Of a stretch of 64,000 nt of DNA, positions 56,401 to 64,000 are shown piece by piece (position 1 is the first letter of the stretch; each line of letters opens with the position of its first letter). Origin of the DNA: Pseudomonas bijieensis. GTDB taxonomy: Bacteria > Pseudomonadota > Gammaproteobacteria > Pseudomonadales > Pseudomonadaceae. The stretch covers positions 3,347,501 to 3,411,500 of the forward strand of contig NZ_CP048810.1 of the NCBI RefSeq assembly GCF_013347965.1. Direction: 5' to 3'. Below the pieces are notes generated by a model, which did no database searches, was not told the origin of the DNA, and was given only the letters and a program-made list of their open reading frames with translations. A program made the position numbers and the translations under genes.

Positions 56401-57421
56401 GGCTCATGAATGCTGGTGTAAGCGGCTGGTTGCGCAGCATTGCGCCGTTTTCCACCAGGAACACCGAAACAGCGTCCGGCCTGATCGGACCGGCCGCCAG
56501 CAACTCACTCAGGCTATGGGTGCGCACTGGCTGGCCCATCACACTTCGCCACTGCAATTGCACCCGAATGCTGTCAGGTTCGACCTCCATGTCCAACTCA
56601 TGCCTGACATAGTCCTTGGCCAACTGCCGAGCGAACGCCCGCAACGACCCCAAGCCCTCAAGCAACCCGTCCACCAGCACCTGCGCCTGGAAGGTCTGGT
56701 CCTGGCAAAGCTCAAGTTGCCTACGGTCAGCTTCGCCCAGCCCCCGCAACCAGTCAGGCAGCTGCGAACGCGCGAGCGCTTGCAGACTCTGACGCTGCGA
56801 CGCGCTCGCCAACGCGACCGGCTCGCTCATCCGACGCCAGCCCTCCTGGAGCTCTTCAAGCTGGCCCCGTAGCTCATCAACGTCCAGGCCTGCCAGTCGG
56901 TCCGGTTGGAAAATCATGACGACGTCGGCCATGTGACCTTCGAGCCGTTGCTCGATCAACTCCATCAAAGCGGCTTCGCCCTCGGCCATTGCCCAATGCC
57001 GTTGCAGATAGGCCCGGTAGTGGCTGATAAAACCCGAAGCGCTGCTTTCCACCACCTGGGCGATGACCTCCTGGCGCTCGACCGGCATCCCTCGATCAGC
57101 CGCGTCCGGCCAACGGTAAGGTGCGTCCTGCTCTTCGTCGGGCATGACCGGTTGCTGGTCGATCATGCGTTGCAACACCGTATCGAGCAGGGTGCCGATG
57201 AAGTGCGGATCGATGTTGTCTTGGTAATAATGGGTGCGCAGTTCGACCAGCAGATACTCCTCCAGCACCTCCAGCACGCTCATCTGGGCTTGCAGTCGAG
57301 GGTCGATGACTGCCTGCCAGCGAGTCAGTGTTTCCAGGACCGCTTGTGCCGTTGCCGCCTGCGGGGAAGATATCGGCCCCCTGCCGCTCACGTTTCTTTG
57401 TCGCTCGGCCGTGTTATCCAT
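53453..57421 (-). CDS. Large toxin-like protein with a C-terminal CheD/CNF1-like deamidase domain
   Basis: A 1322-residue protein without a signal peptide. Most of it resembles the large Pseudomonas DUF6543 ('dermonecrotic toxin') proteins: two copies of [16 protein letters not shown] segments, and hydrophobic stretches near 886-916 and 933-960. The C-terminal part holds [19 protein letters not shown] with Cys1146, His1163 in VIHFDHN (17 residues apart), and [10 protein letters not shown] before [14 protein letters not shown]. This order and spacing match CheD, whose catalytic Cys27-His44 pair is also 17 apart and whose fold CNF1 shares. The start at 57421 has GGGAGGA 7-8 nt upstream. It is alone and opposite to accC and prmA. 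Deamidase activity is an inference. Confidence 0.8.
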   Translation of the reverse strand: MDNTAERQRNVSGRGPISSPQAATAQAVLETLTRWQAVIDPRLQAQMSVLEVLEEYLLVELRTHYYQDNIDPHFIGTLLDTVLQRMIDQQPVMPDEEQDAPYRWPDAADRGMPVERQEVIAQVVESSASGFISHYRAYLQRHWAMAEGEAALMELIEQRLEGHMADVVMIFQPDRLAGLDVDELRGQLEELQEGWRRMSEPVALASASQRQSLQALARSQLPDWLRGLGEADRRQLELCQDQTFQAQVLVDGLLEGLGSLRAFARQLAKDYVRHELDMEVEPDSIRVQLQWRSVMGQPVRTHSLSELLAAGPIRPDAVSVFLVENGAMLRNQPLTPAFMSQMLAQVDAPAGYLRALVDRYGRSDLKDAMLDWFTARLQQSAFIARCAGHLKQANHEAVKALWESEASAQAASVWRVSCVVLANAMCCADFLLFYRQDLQGDLLLYAPDKPDGQEWIELPSLWAVSVEMGAWTRSEVGREYLLQRLFPVERSGAREYFASVVDKPTTWDSSKDPRGTVSGFRACLEDLVAMGLNNNLAQVAADESPRWYAALPLDSRRNISSLSQELLVHQEVLSQQMAGYEAFVDFAKRIVTQAIAPYMRSKGVQGAVDPETVLIDYNPGLADGKTNVSSLLELAIYGYDDNSGIDNPRKGVRSSVGQDLRQVRSAELASYLRRAYVGEQYARQIRARFLDARAAEYILRRTAYRNLVLTRMDRDLRVATGQFQLSANEFWWLTRQVTLLSEAVPVVGPVYSGAVVQREGVIRFSVGGHVVMGVYVFTYFDPKGSSWLYTPDAPDGVTFRPYRDFTGKVVARLHDYVLERVGLGARTAVRRSLVALAAASIGVDTLREFNRVSDIQAEFDAYIERAVTDVEDITQSRAEVIRRQVIKGLLFASAPVCLVYPPFALLLDAAVIAVSVKQAAQAHGQGNTDRALGHWLMASWGVLFAALGAGTIASLLGPAARSLKLVVKSMSLSGQRLKRMTPLIAKEAGPIVQPIRFKPKQAVSKTPENLERVTEEGIYQGTYRSPSSASQPLNTYFIRSRGKYYQVKEDSRFGGLCLVDASRPGALYNLPIRRMGNGQWTHNSVGLKGGNEQTLVLGRVSDLREAFPNHVFPDVSRGALQGEAVVARFSEAAADNYLFSLNAQTCVIASLYNPTTRVGAVIHFDHNIRALIERSVRDVMQRLGGSGKDIRATLVGGDWLTGVDIGGRVRSAMRRQGLQPTWDHWSYSSCFGNTYGVSLELRSGVTTVFKTSRSQVERYYIPVLARAKKSTDPVSVRARGFMTRLRSEPLVATASGAIRTPQGRVATASQIEAQALPTVVLS

Positions 57422-57614
57422 CACATTCCTCCCTGTTGTGTGGACCCGCACCTTATCTGCCCGCCAGTTCCTCCATGTCATACATATATATATCGAAACA
57501 CCAAGCTGGACGGCGCATGACTCGCTTATCCACTTTGACGGCGACCTGGCGTACACTGCGCGCCTTTGCAGCCCCGTGCTGTCCCCCTGTAGATTTTTTC
57601 CAAAGGTGCCCGCC

Positions 57615-58493
57615 ATGCCTTGGCTGCAAGTACGTCTGGCCATCAGCCCGGAACAAGCCGAAACCTACGAAGACGCGTTTCTTGAAGTAGGCGCCGTATC
57701 GGTAACCTTCATGGACGCCGAAGACCAGCCGATCTTCGAGCCAGAGCTCAATACCACCCCGCTGTGGTCCCACACCCACCTGCTGGCCCTGTTCGAAGGC
57801 GGTACCGAAGCGGCCAGCGTGCTGGCCCACCTCGAACTGCTCACCGGCAGCCCGCTGCCCGAGCATCACAGCGAAGTGATCGAGGACCAGGATTGGGAAC
57901 GCAGCTGGATGGACAACTTCCAGCCGATGCGTTTCGGCCAGCGCCTGTGGATCGTTCCGAGCTGGCACGCCGCACCGGAGCCGGACGCGGTCAACCTGCT
58001 GCTGGACCCGGGCCTGGCGTTCGGCACCGGCACACACCCGACCACCGCACTGTGCCTGGAATGGCTCGACGGCCAGGACCTCAAGGGCTGCGACGTGCTC
58101 GACTTCGGCTGTGGCTCGGGGATCCTGGCGATTGCCGCGCTCCTGCTGGGCGCCCGGGAAGCGATCGGCACCGACATCGACGTCCAGGCCCTGGAAGCCT
58201 CCCGCGACAACGCCGGACGCAACAATATTGCCGAGGCGCAGTTCCCGCTGTACCTGCCGCAAGACTTGCCAGCGGTCCAGGCTGACGTATTGGTTGCCAA
58301 CATCCTGGCCGGCCCACTGGTGTCCCTGGCGCCGCAGCTGTCGAGCCTGGTCAAGCCGGGCGGACGCCTGGCGCTGTCGGGCATCCTCGCCGAACAGGGC
58401 GAAGAAGTCGCTGGCGCTTATGCCGCGGACTTTGACCTGGACCCGATCGCCAATCGCGATGGCTGGGTGCGCATCACCGGACGTCGGCGCTAG
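57615..58493 (+). CDS. prmA: Ribosomal protein L11 methyltransferase
   Basis: A 292-residue enzyme that trimethylates L11 at several amines using SAM. An N-terminal L11-binding domain ([22 protein letters not shown]) leads into the methyltransferase domain: [34 protein letters not shown] (motif I) and [16 protein letters not shown] lies before ATG 57615; a longer in-frame reading is not supported. It stands divergent from the large toxin-like gene and shares an AT-rich 193-bp gap with it. Confidence 0.95.
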   Translation: MPWLQVRLAISPEQAETYEDAFLEVGAVSVTFMDAEDQPIFEPELNTTPLWSHTHLLALFEGGTEAASVLAHLELLTGSPLPEHHSEVIEDQDWERSWMDNFQPMRFGQRLWIVPSWHAAPEPDAVNLLLDPGLAFGTGTHPTTALCLEWLDGQDLKGCDVLDFGCGSGILAIAALLLGAREAIGTDIDVQALEASRDNAGRNNIAEAQFPLYLPQDLPAVQADVLVANILAGPLVSLAPQLSSLVKPGGRLALSGILAEQGEEVAGAYAADFDLDPIANRDGWVRITGRRR

Positions 58494-58523
58494 AATGACC
58501 GCCTGTATCCACCGGATTGCCGC

Positions 58524-59750
58524 ATGACTGACAGCTTCGTCACCCAGTGCCCGCATTGCCACACCCGTTTTCGCGTCAGCCATGCTCAATTGAGCGTGGC
58601 CCGCGGGGTGGTTCGTTGCGGCTCGTGCCTGCAGGTATTCAATGCCGCACGACAGTTGCTGGAACAACGCACTGCCAAGCAAGCGGCTCCTGCCGTCGCG
58701 CCGCCCGCCAAGCCTGCCGTCGAAGCCCCGCCCCGGGCGATCAGCCAGAAACAATGGAGCGCCGCCGAGCTGGATCTGGATGATCTGGACAAGGAACTGG
58801 CGCGCCTGGAACGACGCGACAATCGCGCCCCGGGAAATACCGGCCGGCGCCGGGAAGACAACCTGAGCGCGCAACGCGACTCGCTCTCCAGCGAGCAGCA
58901 AGCCTGGCCCGACAGCCTGTACAGCGAAACCCCGAGCGAGCGCGTCGAAACTGTCCTCGATACCCCGTTCGAACCGTTCGAACCCCACGAACCGGTGCGA
59001 CCACCGCGTACCGAGCCGTCCTTGTCCCTGGCCCTTGAACCACTGGAACCGGACGACGAACCTGTCGCCCCGCTCCACCTGGCGCCAGACGACGAGCCCG
59101 ACGAACACCTCGAGCGCCTGTCCGCCACCGACGACCACGACGACGAACCCGAGCAACCGGCACCGTTGCGCAAGTCACGCGAACGCCAGGAACCCGGGAT
59201 ACGTGCCGAGGCGCTCCACGACCTGGACGACGACCCACTGCAACTGGACTGGCGCAAACGCCGCTCGCCCTGGGGCCGCCGCCTGCTGTGGGGCCTGTTG
59301 GTGCTGCTCGCCGCTGCGGCCCTGGGCGGTCAGTACATTGCCTACCATTTCGAGGAGTTGGCCCGCCAGGACCAGTACCGCCCATGGTTCCTGCAAATCT
59401 GTCCGACCATCGGTTGCGACGTGCCATCCAAGGTCGACATCGCCAAGATCAAGAGCAGCAACCTGGTGGTGCGCAGCCATCCGGAATTCAGCGGCGCCCT
59501 GGTGGTGGACGCGATCATCTATAACCGTGCGCCCTTCTCCCAGCCTTTTCCGCTGCTGGAACTGCGTTTTGCCGACCTCAACGGGCACCTGATCGCCAGT
59601 CGCCGCTTCAAGCCAGGGGAATACCTGGGTGGCGATCTCGAGGGGCGCGGCGAAATGCCGCCGCAGACGCCCATCCATATCGCGCTGGATATCCTGGACC
59701 CTGGTCCCAAAGCGGTGAACTACAGTCTGAGCTTCCATTCTCCCGAATGA
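58524..59750 (+). CDS. Zinc-ribbon membrane protein, DUF3426
   Basis: A 408-residue protein. A zinc ribbon at the N-terminus (MJ0042-type) uses Cys9, Cys12, Cys32 and Cys35 (QCPHC, RCGSC). A long acidic, low-complexity stretch (about 55-240) follows, then a membrane helix near 252-275 (LLWGLLVLLAAAALGGQYIAYHF) and the periplasmic DUF3426 domain. Family function is unknown. It follows prmA closely and precedes dusB-fis, the usual Pseudomonas order. Confidence 0.86.
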   Translation: MTDSFVTQCPHCHTRFRVSHAQLSVARGVVRCGSCLQVFNAARQLLEQRTAKQAAPAVAPPAKPAVEAPPRAISQKQWSAAELDLDDLDKELARLERRDNRAPGNTGRRREDNLSAQRDSLSSEQQAWPDSLYSETPSERVETVLDTPFEPFEPHEPVRPPRTEPSLSLALEPLEPDDEPVAPLHLAPDDEPDEHLERLSATDDHDDEPEQPAPLRKSRERQEPGIRAEALHDLDDDPLQLDWRKRRSPWGRRLLWGLLVLLAAAALGGQYIAYHFEELARQDQYRPWFLQICPTIGCDVPSKVDIAKIKSSNLVVRSHPEFSGALVVDAIIYNRAPFSQPFPLLELRFADLNGHLIASRRFKPGEYLGGDLEGRGEMPPQTPIHIALDILDPGPKAVNYSLSFHSPE

Positions 59751-59935
59751 AGCCGGCGCGGGTCGGTCGATTGACGGCAGCTTTCTGACTCACCCCACCC
59801 AGACCAAACCGCTGGCGATAACAAAATAGCTGTTCAGATTTTATCCAATTCGACCTTTATCCAGTCATCGAGAGCGGGTATCATGCCAACCCTTTTTCGA
59901 ACTCTCATGATCCGGCCCCACTTCAGGGAAGTCCT

Positions 59936-60943
59936 ATGTCGGCGGTACGCATCGGCCCATATACATTGCAGAACGGCCTGGTTCTCGCCCCTATGGCGGG
60001 CGTCACCGACCAGCCCTTTCGTCAGCTGTGCAAACGCTTGGGCGCAGGTCTTGTGGTTTCGGAAATGGTCACCAGCGACATGAGTTTGTGGAACACCCGC
60101 AAATCGCGTCTGCGCATGATCCACGAAGGCGATCCCGAGCCGCGCTCGGTACAGATCGCCGGTGGCGATGCACAGATGCTGGCGGAGGCGGCCCGGGCCA
60201 ATGTGGCGTTGGGCGCGCAGATCATCGATATCAACATGGGCTGCCCGGCAAAGAAGGTCTGCAACAAGGCCGCAGGCTCGGCACTGTTGAAGGATGAAGC
60301 CCTGGTCACCGAGATCCTGCAGGCGGTCGTCGCCGCAGTCGATGTGCCGGTGACCCTGAAGATTCGCACCGGATGGGACCGGGAGAACAAGAACGGCCTG
60401 ACGGTGGCGAAGATCGCCGAACAGGCAGGCATCACGGCGCTGGCGGTCCACGGCCGCACCCGTGCCGACCTGTATACGGGCGAGGCCGAGTACGACACCA
60501 TCGCCGCGATCAAGCAGGCGGTGTCGATTCCGGTCTTTGCCAATGGCGACGTCGACTCGCCCGAGAAGGCCCGGTACGTGCTGGACGCGACCGGTGCCGA
60601 TGGCCTGTTGATCGGTCGGGCCGCCCAAGGGCGGCCATGGATTTTTCGTGAGATCGAACACTACCTGCGCACCGGGGAAAAGCTCGCGGCGCCGCAGTTG
60701 GCCGAGGTGGAACGTATTCTGCTAGAGCATCTGGCCGCGCTCCATGCCTTCTACGGAGAAGTCATGGGCGTACGCATCGCTCGCAAGCATGTGGGCTGGT
60801 ATCTCGCAACCCTGCCGGGCGCCAGGGAGTTTCGCGCCCGTTTCAATCGTTTGGATGGTACGCAAGCACAATGCGCCGACGTTCAGGCGTTCTTCGCTGA
60901 GCGTTACAAGAGCCTGACAGGGGACGAAGGGGTGGCCGCATGA
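59936..60943 (+). CDS. dusB: tRNA-dihydrouridine synthase B
   Basis: A 335-residue flavin enzyme that reduces uridines in the tRNA D-loop. It opens with [25 protein letters not shown] (FMN site), then [23 protein letters not shown] (catalytic Cys, Lys), [18 protein letters not shown] and [21 protein letters not shown] lies before ATG 59936. Its stop overlaps the fis start, the classical dusB-fis operon, so it carries the transcriptional control of Fis. Confidence 0.96.
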   Translation: MSAVRIGPYTLQNGLVLAPMAGVTDQPFRQLCKRLGAGLVVSEMVTSDMSLWNTRKSRLRMIHEGDPEPRSVQIAGGDAQMLAEAARANVALGAQIIDINMGCPAKKVCNKAAGSALLKDEALVTEILQAVVAAVDVPVTLKIRTGWDRENKNGLTVAKIAEQAGITALAVHGRTRADLYTGEAEYDTIAAIKQAVSIPVFANGDVDSPEKARYVLDATGADGLLIGRAAQGRPWIFREIEHYLRTGEKLAAPQLAEVERILLEHLAALHAFYGEVMGVRIARKHVGWYLATLPGAREFRARFNRLDGTQAQCADVQAFFAERYKSLTGDEGVAA

Positions 60944-61260
60944 CGATGATGACCGAGACTTTAGTGAGTGGAACAACACCCGTGAGCGACAACGTGAATT
61001 TGAAACAGCACCTCAATACGCCCAGCGAAGAAGGCCAGACCCTTCGCGGGAGTGTCGAGAAGGCGCTGCACAATTATTTCGCCCACCTTGAGGGCGCTGC
61101 CGTCACGGATGTGTACAACCTGGTGCTTTCCGAAGTCGAGGCGCCTTTGCTCGAAAGCGTGATGAACTACGTCAAGGGCAACCAGACCAAAGCCAGTGAG
61201 CTGCTGGGCCTGAACCGCGGCACCCTGCGCAAGAAACTCAAGCAGTACGATCTGCTGTAA
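60940..61260 (+). CDS. fis: DNA-binding protein Fis
   Basis: A 106-residue nucleoid protein that bends DNA and activates rRNA promoters. The N-terminal beta arm region precedes a helix core with [14 protein letters not shown], and the HTH is [23 protein letters not shown]. It overlaps the dusB stop by 4 bp. The rRNA promoters at 974-1313 lie in the same window and are natural Fis targets. Confidence 0.97.
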   Translation: MTMMTETLVSGTTPVSDNVNLKQHLNTPSEEGQTLRGSVEKALHNYFAHLEGAAVTDVYNLVLSEVEAPLLESVMNYVKGNQTKASELLGLNRGTLRKKLKQYDLL

Positions 61261-61277
61261 GCATTCAATCAAACCAG

Positions 61278-61310
61278 AAAGGCGCCCGTGTAAAAAACGG
61301 TCGCCTTTTT
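61278..61310 (+). terminator. Rho-independent terminator after fis
   Basis: AAAGGCG (61278-61284) and CGCCTTT (61302-61308) pair, with CCGT/ACGG continuing the stem inside, and a TTTTTT tail ends the dusB-fis transcript. Confidence 0.85.
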
Positions 61311-61343
61311 TGCTGACTTCCCTTGCTTTTGATGGAAATTGAA

Positions 61344-62951
61344 ATGACCGACCAGACCACCCGCCTGCCGATCCGCCGCGCCTTGATCAGCGTCTCCGAC
61401 AAGACCGGGATCCTCGAATTCGCCCGCGAGCTGCAACAGCTGGGCGTCGAGATTCTCTCCACCGGCGGGACCTTCAAGCTGCTGCAGGACAATGGCGTTG
61501 CCGCAGTGGAAGTCGCGGACTACACCGGTTTTGCGGAAATGATGGACGGTCGGGTCAAGACCCTGCACCCGAAAATCCATGGCGGGATCCTCGGTCGTCG
61601 CGGCATCGACGATGCAATCATGAACGAACACGGCATCAAGCCGATCGACCTGGTGGCCGTCAACCTCTACCCGTTCGAAGCCACCATCAGCAAGCCTGGT
61701 TGCGACCTGCCGACCGCCATCGAAAACATCGACATCGGTGGCCCGACCATGGTCCGCTCGGCGGCCAAGAACCACAAGGACGTGGCCATCGTGGTCAACG
61801 CCAGCGACTACGCCGGCGTGCTGGAAAACCTCAAGGCCGGTGGCCTGACCTATGCCCAGCGTTTCGACCTGATGCTCAAGGCCTTCGAACACACCGCCGC
61901 CTACGACGGCATGATCGCCAACTACATGGGCACCGTGAACCAGGCTGCTGAAACCCTGAGCACAGAAGGCCGCAGTGAATTCCCACGCACCTTCAACACC
62001 CAGTTCATCAAGGCCCAGGAAATGCGCTACGGTGAGAACCCGCACCAGAGCGCGGCGTTCTACGTGGAAGCCAAGCCAGCCGAAGTCGGCATTGCCACCG
62101 CCACCCAACTGCAAGGCAAGGAACTGTCGTTCAACAACGTGGCCGACACCGACGCCGCGCTGGAGTGCGTGAAGAGCTTCGTCAAGCCGGCCTGCGTGAT
62201 CGTCAAGCACGCCAACCCGTGCGGCGTGGCCGTGAGCCCGGACGCCGAGGGCGGCATCCGCCAGGCCTACGAACTGGCCTACGCCACCGACACCGAGTCG
62301 GCCTTCGGCGGCATCATCGCCTTCAACCGTGAACTGGACGCCGCGACCGCCAAGGCCATCGTCGAGCGCCAGTTCGTCGAAGTGATCATCGCCCCTTCGG
62401 TCAGCGAAGAAGCCCGCGCCATCGTCGCCGCCAAGGCCAATGTGCGCCTGCTGGCTTGCGGCCAATGGTCGGCCGACCGTGCGCCGGCCTGGGACTACAA
62501 GCGCGTCAACGGCGGCCTGCTGGTCCAGAGCCGCGACATCGGCATGATCGGCAGCGAAGACCTGAAAGTGGTGACCAAGCGCGCCCCGAGCGAGCAGGAA
62601 ATCAACGACCTGATCTTCGCCTGGAAAGTCGCCAAGTACGTCAAGTCCAATGCCATCGTCTACGCCAAGAACCGCCAGACCATCGGCGTTGGCGCCGGCC
62701 AGATGAGCCGCGTGAACTCGGCCCGCATCGCCGCCATCAAGGCCGAGCACGCCGGTTTGCAGGTACAAGGCGCGGTCATGGCCTCCGATGCGTTCTTCCC
62801 GTTCCGCGACGGCATCGACAATGCGGCCAAGGTCGGCATCACCGCGGTGATCCAGCCGGGTGGTTCAATGCGTGACAGCGAAGTGATCGCTGCTGCTGAT
62901 GAAGCAGGCATTGCCATGGTATTCACCGGCATGCGCCACTTCCGTCACTAA
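61344..62951 (+). CDS. purH: Bifunctional AICAR transformylase/IMP cyclohydrolase
   Basis: A 535-residue enzyme for the last two steps of de novo IMP synthesis. The N-terminal MGS-like cyclohydrolase domain runs from [23 protein letters not shown] (with [12 protein letters not shown]) to about 200. The transformylase domain follows, with [35 protein letters not shown] and a C-terminal [16 protein letters not shown]. Start 61344 fits other Pseudomonas proteins ([14 protein letters not shown]). It precedes purD, but a REP cluster separates them. Confidence 0.96.
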   Translation: MTDQTTRLPIRRALISVSDKTGILEFARELQQLGVEILSTGGTFKLLQDNGVAAVEVADYTGFAEMMDGRVKTLHPKIHGGILGRRGIDDAIMNEHGIKPIDLVAVNLYPFEATISKPGCDLPTAIENIDIGGPTMVRSAAKNHKDVAIVVNASDYAGVLENLKAGGLTYAQRFDLMLKAFEHTAAYDGMIANYMGTVNQAAETLSTEGRSEFPRTFNTQFIKAQEMRYGENPHQSAAFYVEAKPAEVGIATATQLQGKELSFNNVADTDAALECVKSFVKPACVIVKHANPCGVAVSPDAEGGIRQAYELAYATDTESAFGGIIAFNRELDAATAKAIVERQFVEVIIAPSVSEEARAIVAAKANVRLLACGQWSADRAPAWDYKRVNGGLLVQSRDIGMIGSEDLKVVTKRAPSEQEINDLIFAWKVAKYVKSNAIVYAKNRQTIGVGAGQMSRVNSARIAAIKAEHAGLQVQGAVMASDAFFPFRDGIDNAAKVGITAVIQPGGSMRDSEVIAAADEAGIAMVFTGMRHFRH

Positions 62952-62961
62952 CATCGATCAA

Positions 62962-63117
62962 TGTGGGAGCTGGATTTGTGTGGGAGCAAGGCTCTGTGGG
63001 AGCAAGGCTTGCCCGCGATGCAGGCAACTCGGTCCATCAGGCAAACCGAGGTGATGCTATCGCGGGCAAGCCTTGCTCCCACACAAGCCCAGCTCCCACA
63101 CAAACTCGCTCCCACAG
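62962..63117. repeat. Compound nested REP cluster between purH and purD
   Basis: GTGGGAGCTGGATTTGTGTG, then two class B arms (TGTGGGAGCAAGGCT repeated, the second running on to TTGCCCGCGATG) lead into a core. The mirror sequence TATCGCGGGCAAGCCTTGCT, then CAGCTCCCACAC closes the outer repeat. At least four arm copies are present. It interrupts the gap between purH and purD and could change purD expression. Confidence 0.85.
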
Positions 63118-63170
63118 AAAAGCATCTCTGTGGTGCTCAACAGAATCAGCGTCATCCGAGGTTTTTGAAA

Positions 63171-64000
63171 TGAATGTTTTGATCATTGGCAGCGGTGGCC
63201 GCGAACACGCCCTGGCCTGGAAAGTGGCTCAGGATCCGCGTGTGCAGAAGGTCTTCGTGGCACCGGGCAATGCCGGCACCGCCATTGAAGCCAAGTGTGA
63301 AAACGTCGCCATCGACGTGCTGGCCCTGGAACAACTGGCCGATTTCGCCGAGAAAAACGTCTCGCTGACCATCGTCGGCCCGGAAGTGCCACTGGTCGCC
63401 GGCGTGGTCGATCTGTTCCGCTCCCGTGGCCTGGACTGCTTCGGTCCGACCGCCGGTGCCGCGCAACTGGAAGGCTCGAAAGCGTTCACCAAGGACTTCC
63501 TGGCGCGTCACAAGATCCCGACCGCCGACTACCAGAACTTCACCGAAATCGAACCGGCCCTGGCCTACCTGCGCGAGAAAGGCGCACCGATCGTGATCAA
63601 GGCCGACGGCCTGGCGGCCGGTAAAGGCGTGATCGTCGCCATGACCCTGGCCGAAGCCGAAGACGCCGTGCGCGACATGCTGGCCGGCAATGCCTTCGGT
63701 GACGCCGGTTCGCGCGTGGTGATCGAAGAGTTCCTCGACGGCGAGGAAGCCAGCTTCATCGTCATGGTCGATGGCAAGAACGTCCTGCCAATGGCTACCA
63801 GCCAGGACCACAAGCGCGTCGGCGATGGCGACAGCGGCCCGAACACCGGTGGCATGGGCGCCTACTCCCCGGCCCCGGTGGTGACCGCCCAAGTGCACCA
63901 ACGGGTCATGGACCAGGTGATCTGGCCGACCGTGCGCGGCATGGCCGAGGAAGGTAATGTCTACACCGGTTTCCTCTATGCTGGCCTGATGATCGACAAG
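63171..64000 (+). CDS. purD: Phosphoribosylamine-glycine ligase, 5' part (runs off the window edge)
   Basis: The first 276 residues of PurD (GARS), the second step of purine synthesis. It opens with [25 protein letters not shown], then has [24 protein letters not shown], the ATP-grasp loop [17 protein letters not shown] and [16 protein letters not shown] is 8 nt before ATG 63171. The C-terminus lies beyond the window. Confidence 0.95.

Noticed and set aside
57422..57643. A longer N-terminus for the toxin-like protein, beginning at 57643
   Set aside because: The extra 74 residues overlap the prmA start and include the promoter gap; the strong ribosome site is before 57421.
57453..59156. A 567-codon minus-strand open frame opposite prmA and the DUF3426 gene
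   Set aside because: Spans two well-supported genes on the other strand and the gap between them; Gln/Gly/Val-rich shadow.
61269..62768. A 499-codon minus-strand open frame opposite purH
   Set aside because: Shadow of purH, which has full-length family motifs.

Overview
The window is chromosomal DNA of a fluorescens-group Pseudomonas. This rests on the 5' half of a gamma-proteobacterial 16S gene, a GC-rich codon pattern, and gene neighbourhoods that match Pseudomonas (bauC-bauA-bauR; copZ/copA-cueR; gcbA-chemoreceptor-aroQ-accB-accC; prmA-DUF3426-dusB-fis-purH-purD). Many Pseudomonas REP/REPIN palindromes fill the gaps. There is no insertion sequence, phage, CRISPR array or tRNA gene that I can support.

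Layout. 1-1392: start of an rRNA operon on the minus strand with boxA and three tandem promoters. 1404-18867: a nucleobase and beta-alanine utilisation region. It holds bauC, bauA and a LysR regulator (beta-alanine to acetyl-CoA, the end of reductive pyrimidine breakdown), a RutR-like TetR regulator, a nucleobase/nucleoside-type ABC importer (ATPase, two permeases, and a detached BMP-type binding protein with a probable frameshift), 8-oxoguanine deaminase, a 2-oxoglutarate/Fe(II) oxygenase and an adenine deaminase-like protein. Interspersed are a MerR/SDR pair and a ChaA-type antiporter. 18987-25012: transporters and regulators (MFS, ArsR, LysR plus quinone-reductase-like MDR, Bcr/CflA). 25108-28854: a copper module, copZ and copA-cueR, with two CueR-type operators and an uncharacterised exported protein between them. 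28934-42236: a RIO1-type kinase, AraC, SBF-like transporter, thiolase/FabG/MaoC lipid module, two DUF4136 lipoproteins, CmoM and MazG-like proteins, a MATE exporter, and an orphan short vgrG with a DUF4123 adaptor. 42505-53370: speA, yciH, Nudix, DUF2333, the diguanylate cyclase GcbA, a chemoreceptor, aroQ, accB and accC. 53453-57421: a 1322-residue toxin-like protein on the opposite strand, sitting between accC and prmA. 57615-64000: prmA, DUF3426, dusB-fis, purH and the start of purD.

The most unusual object is the 1322-residue protein. Its C-terminal part carries a Cys-(17 residues)-His arrangement and surrounding motifs that look like the CheD/CNF1 glutamine-deamidase fold, behind a dermonecrotic-toxin-like (DUF6543-type) body with hydrophobic segments. 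Other points worth checking are a RutR-like palindrome before the ABC importer, three perfect DnaA boxes within about 430 bp, the frameshift in the BMP gene, and an orphan VgrG/DUF4123 pair with no adjacent effector.
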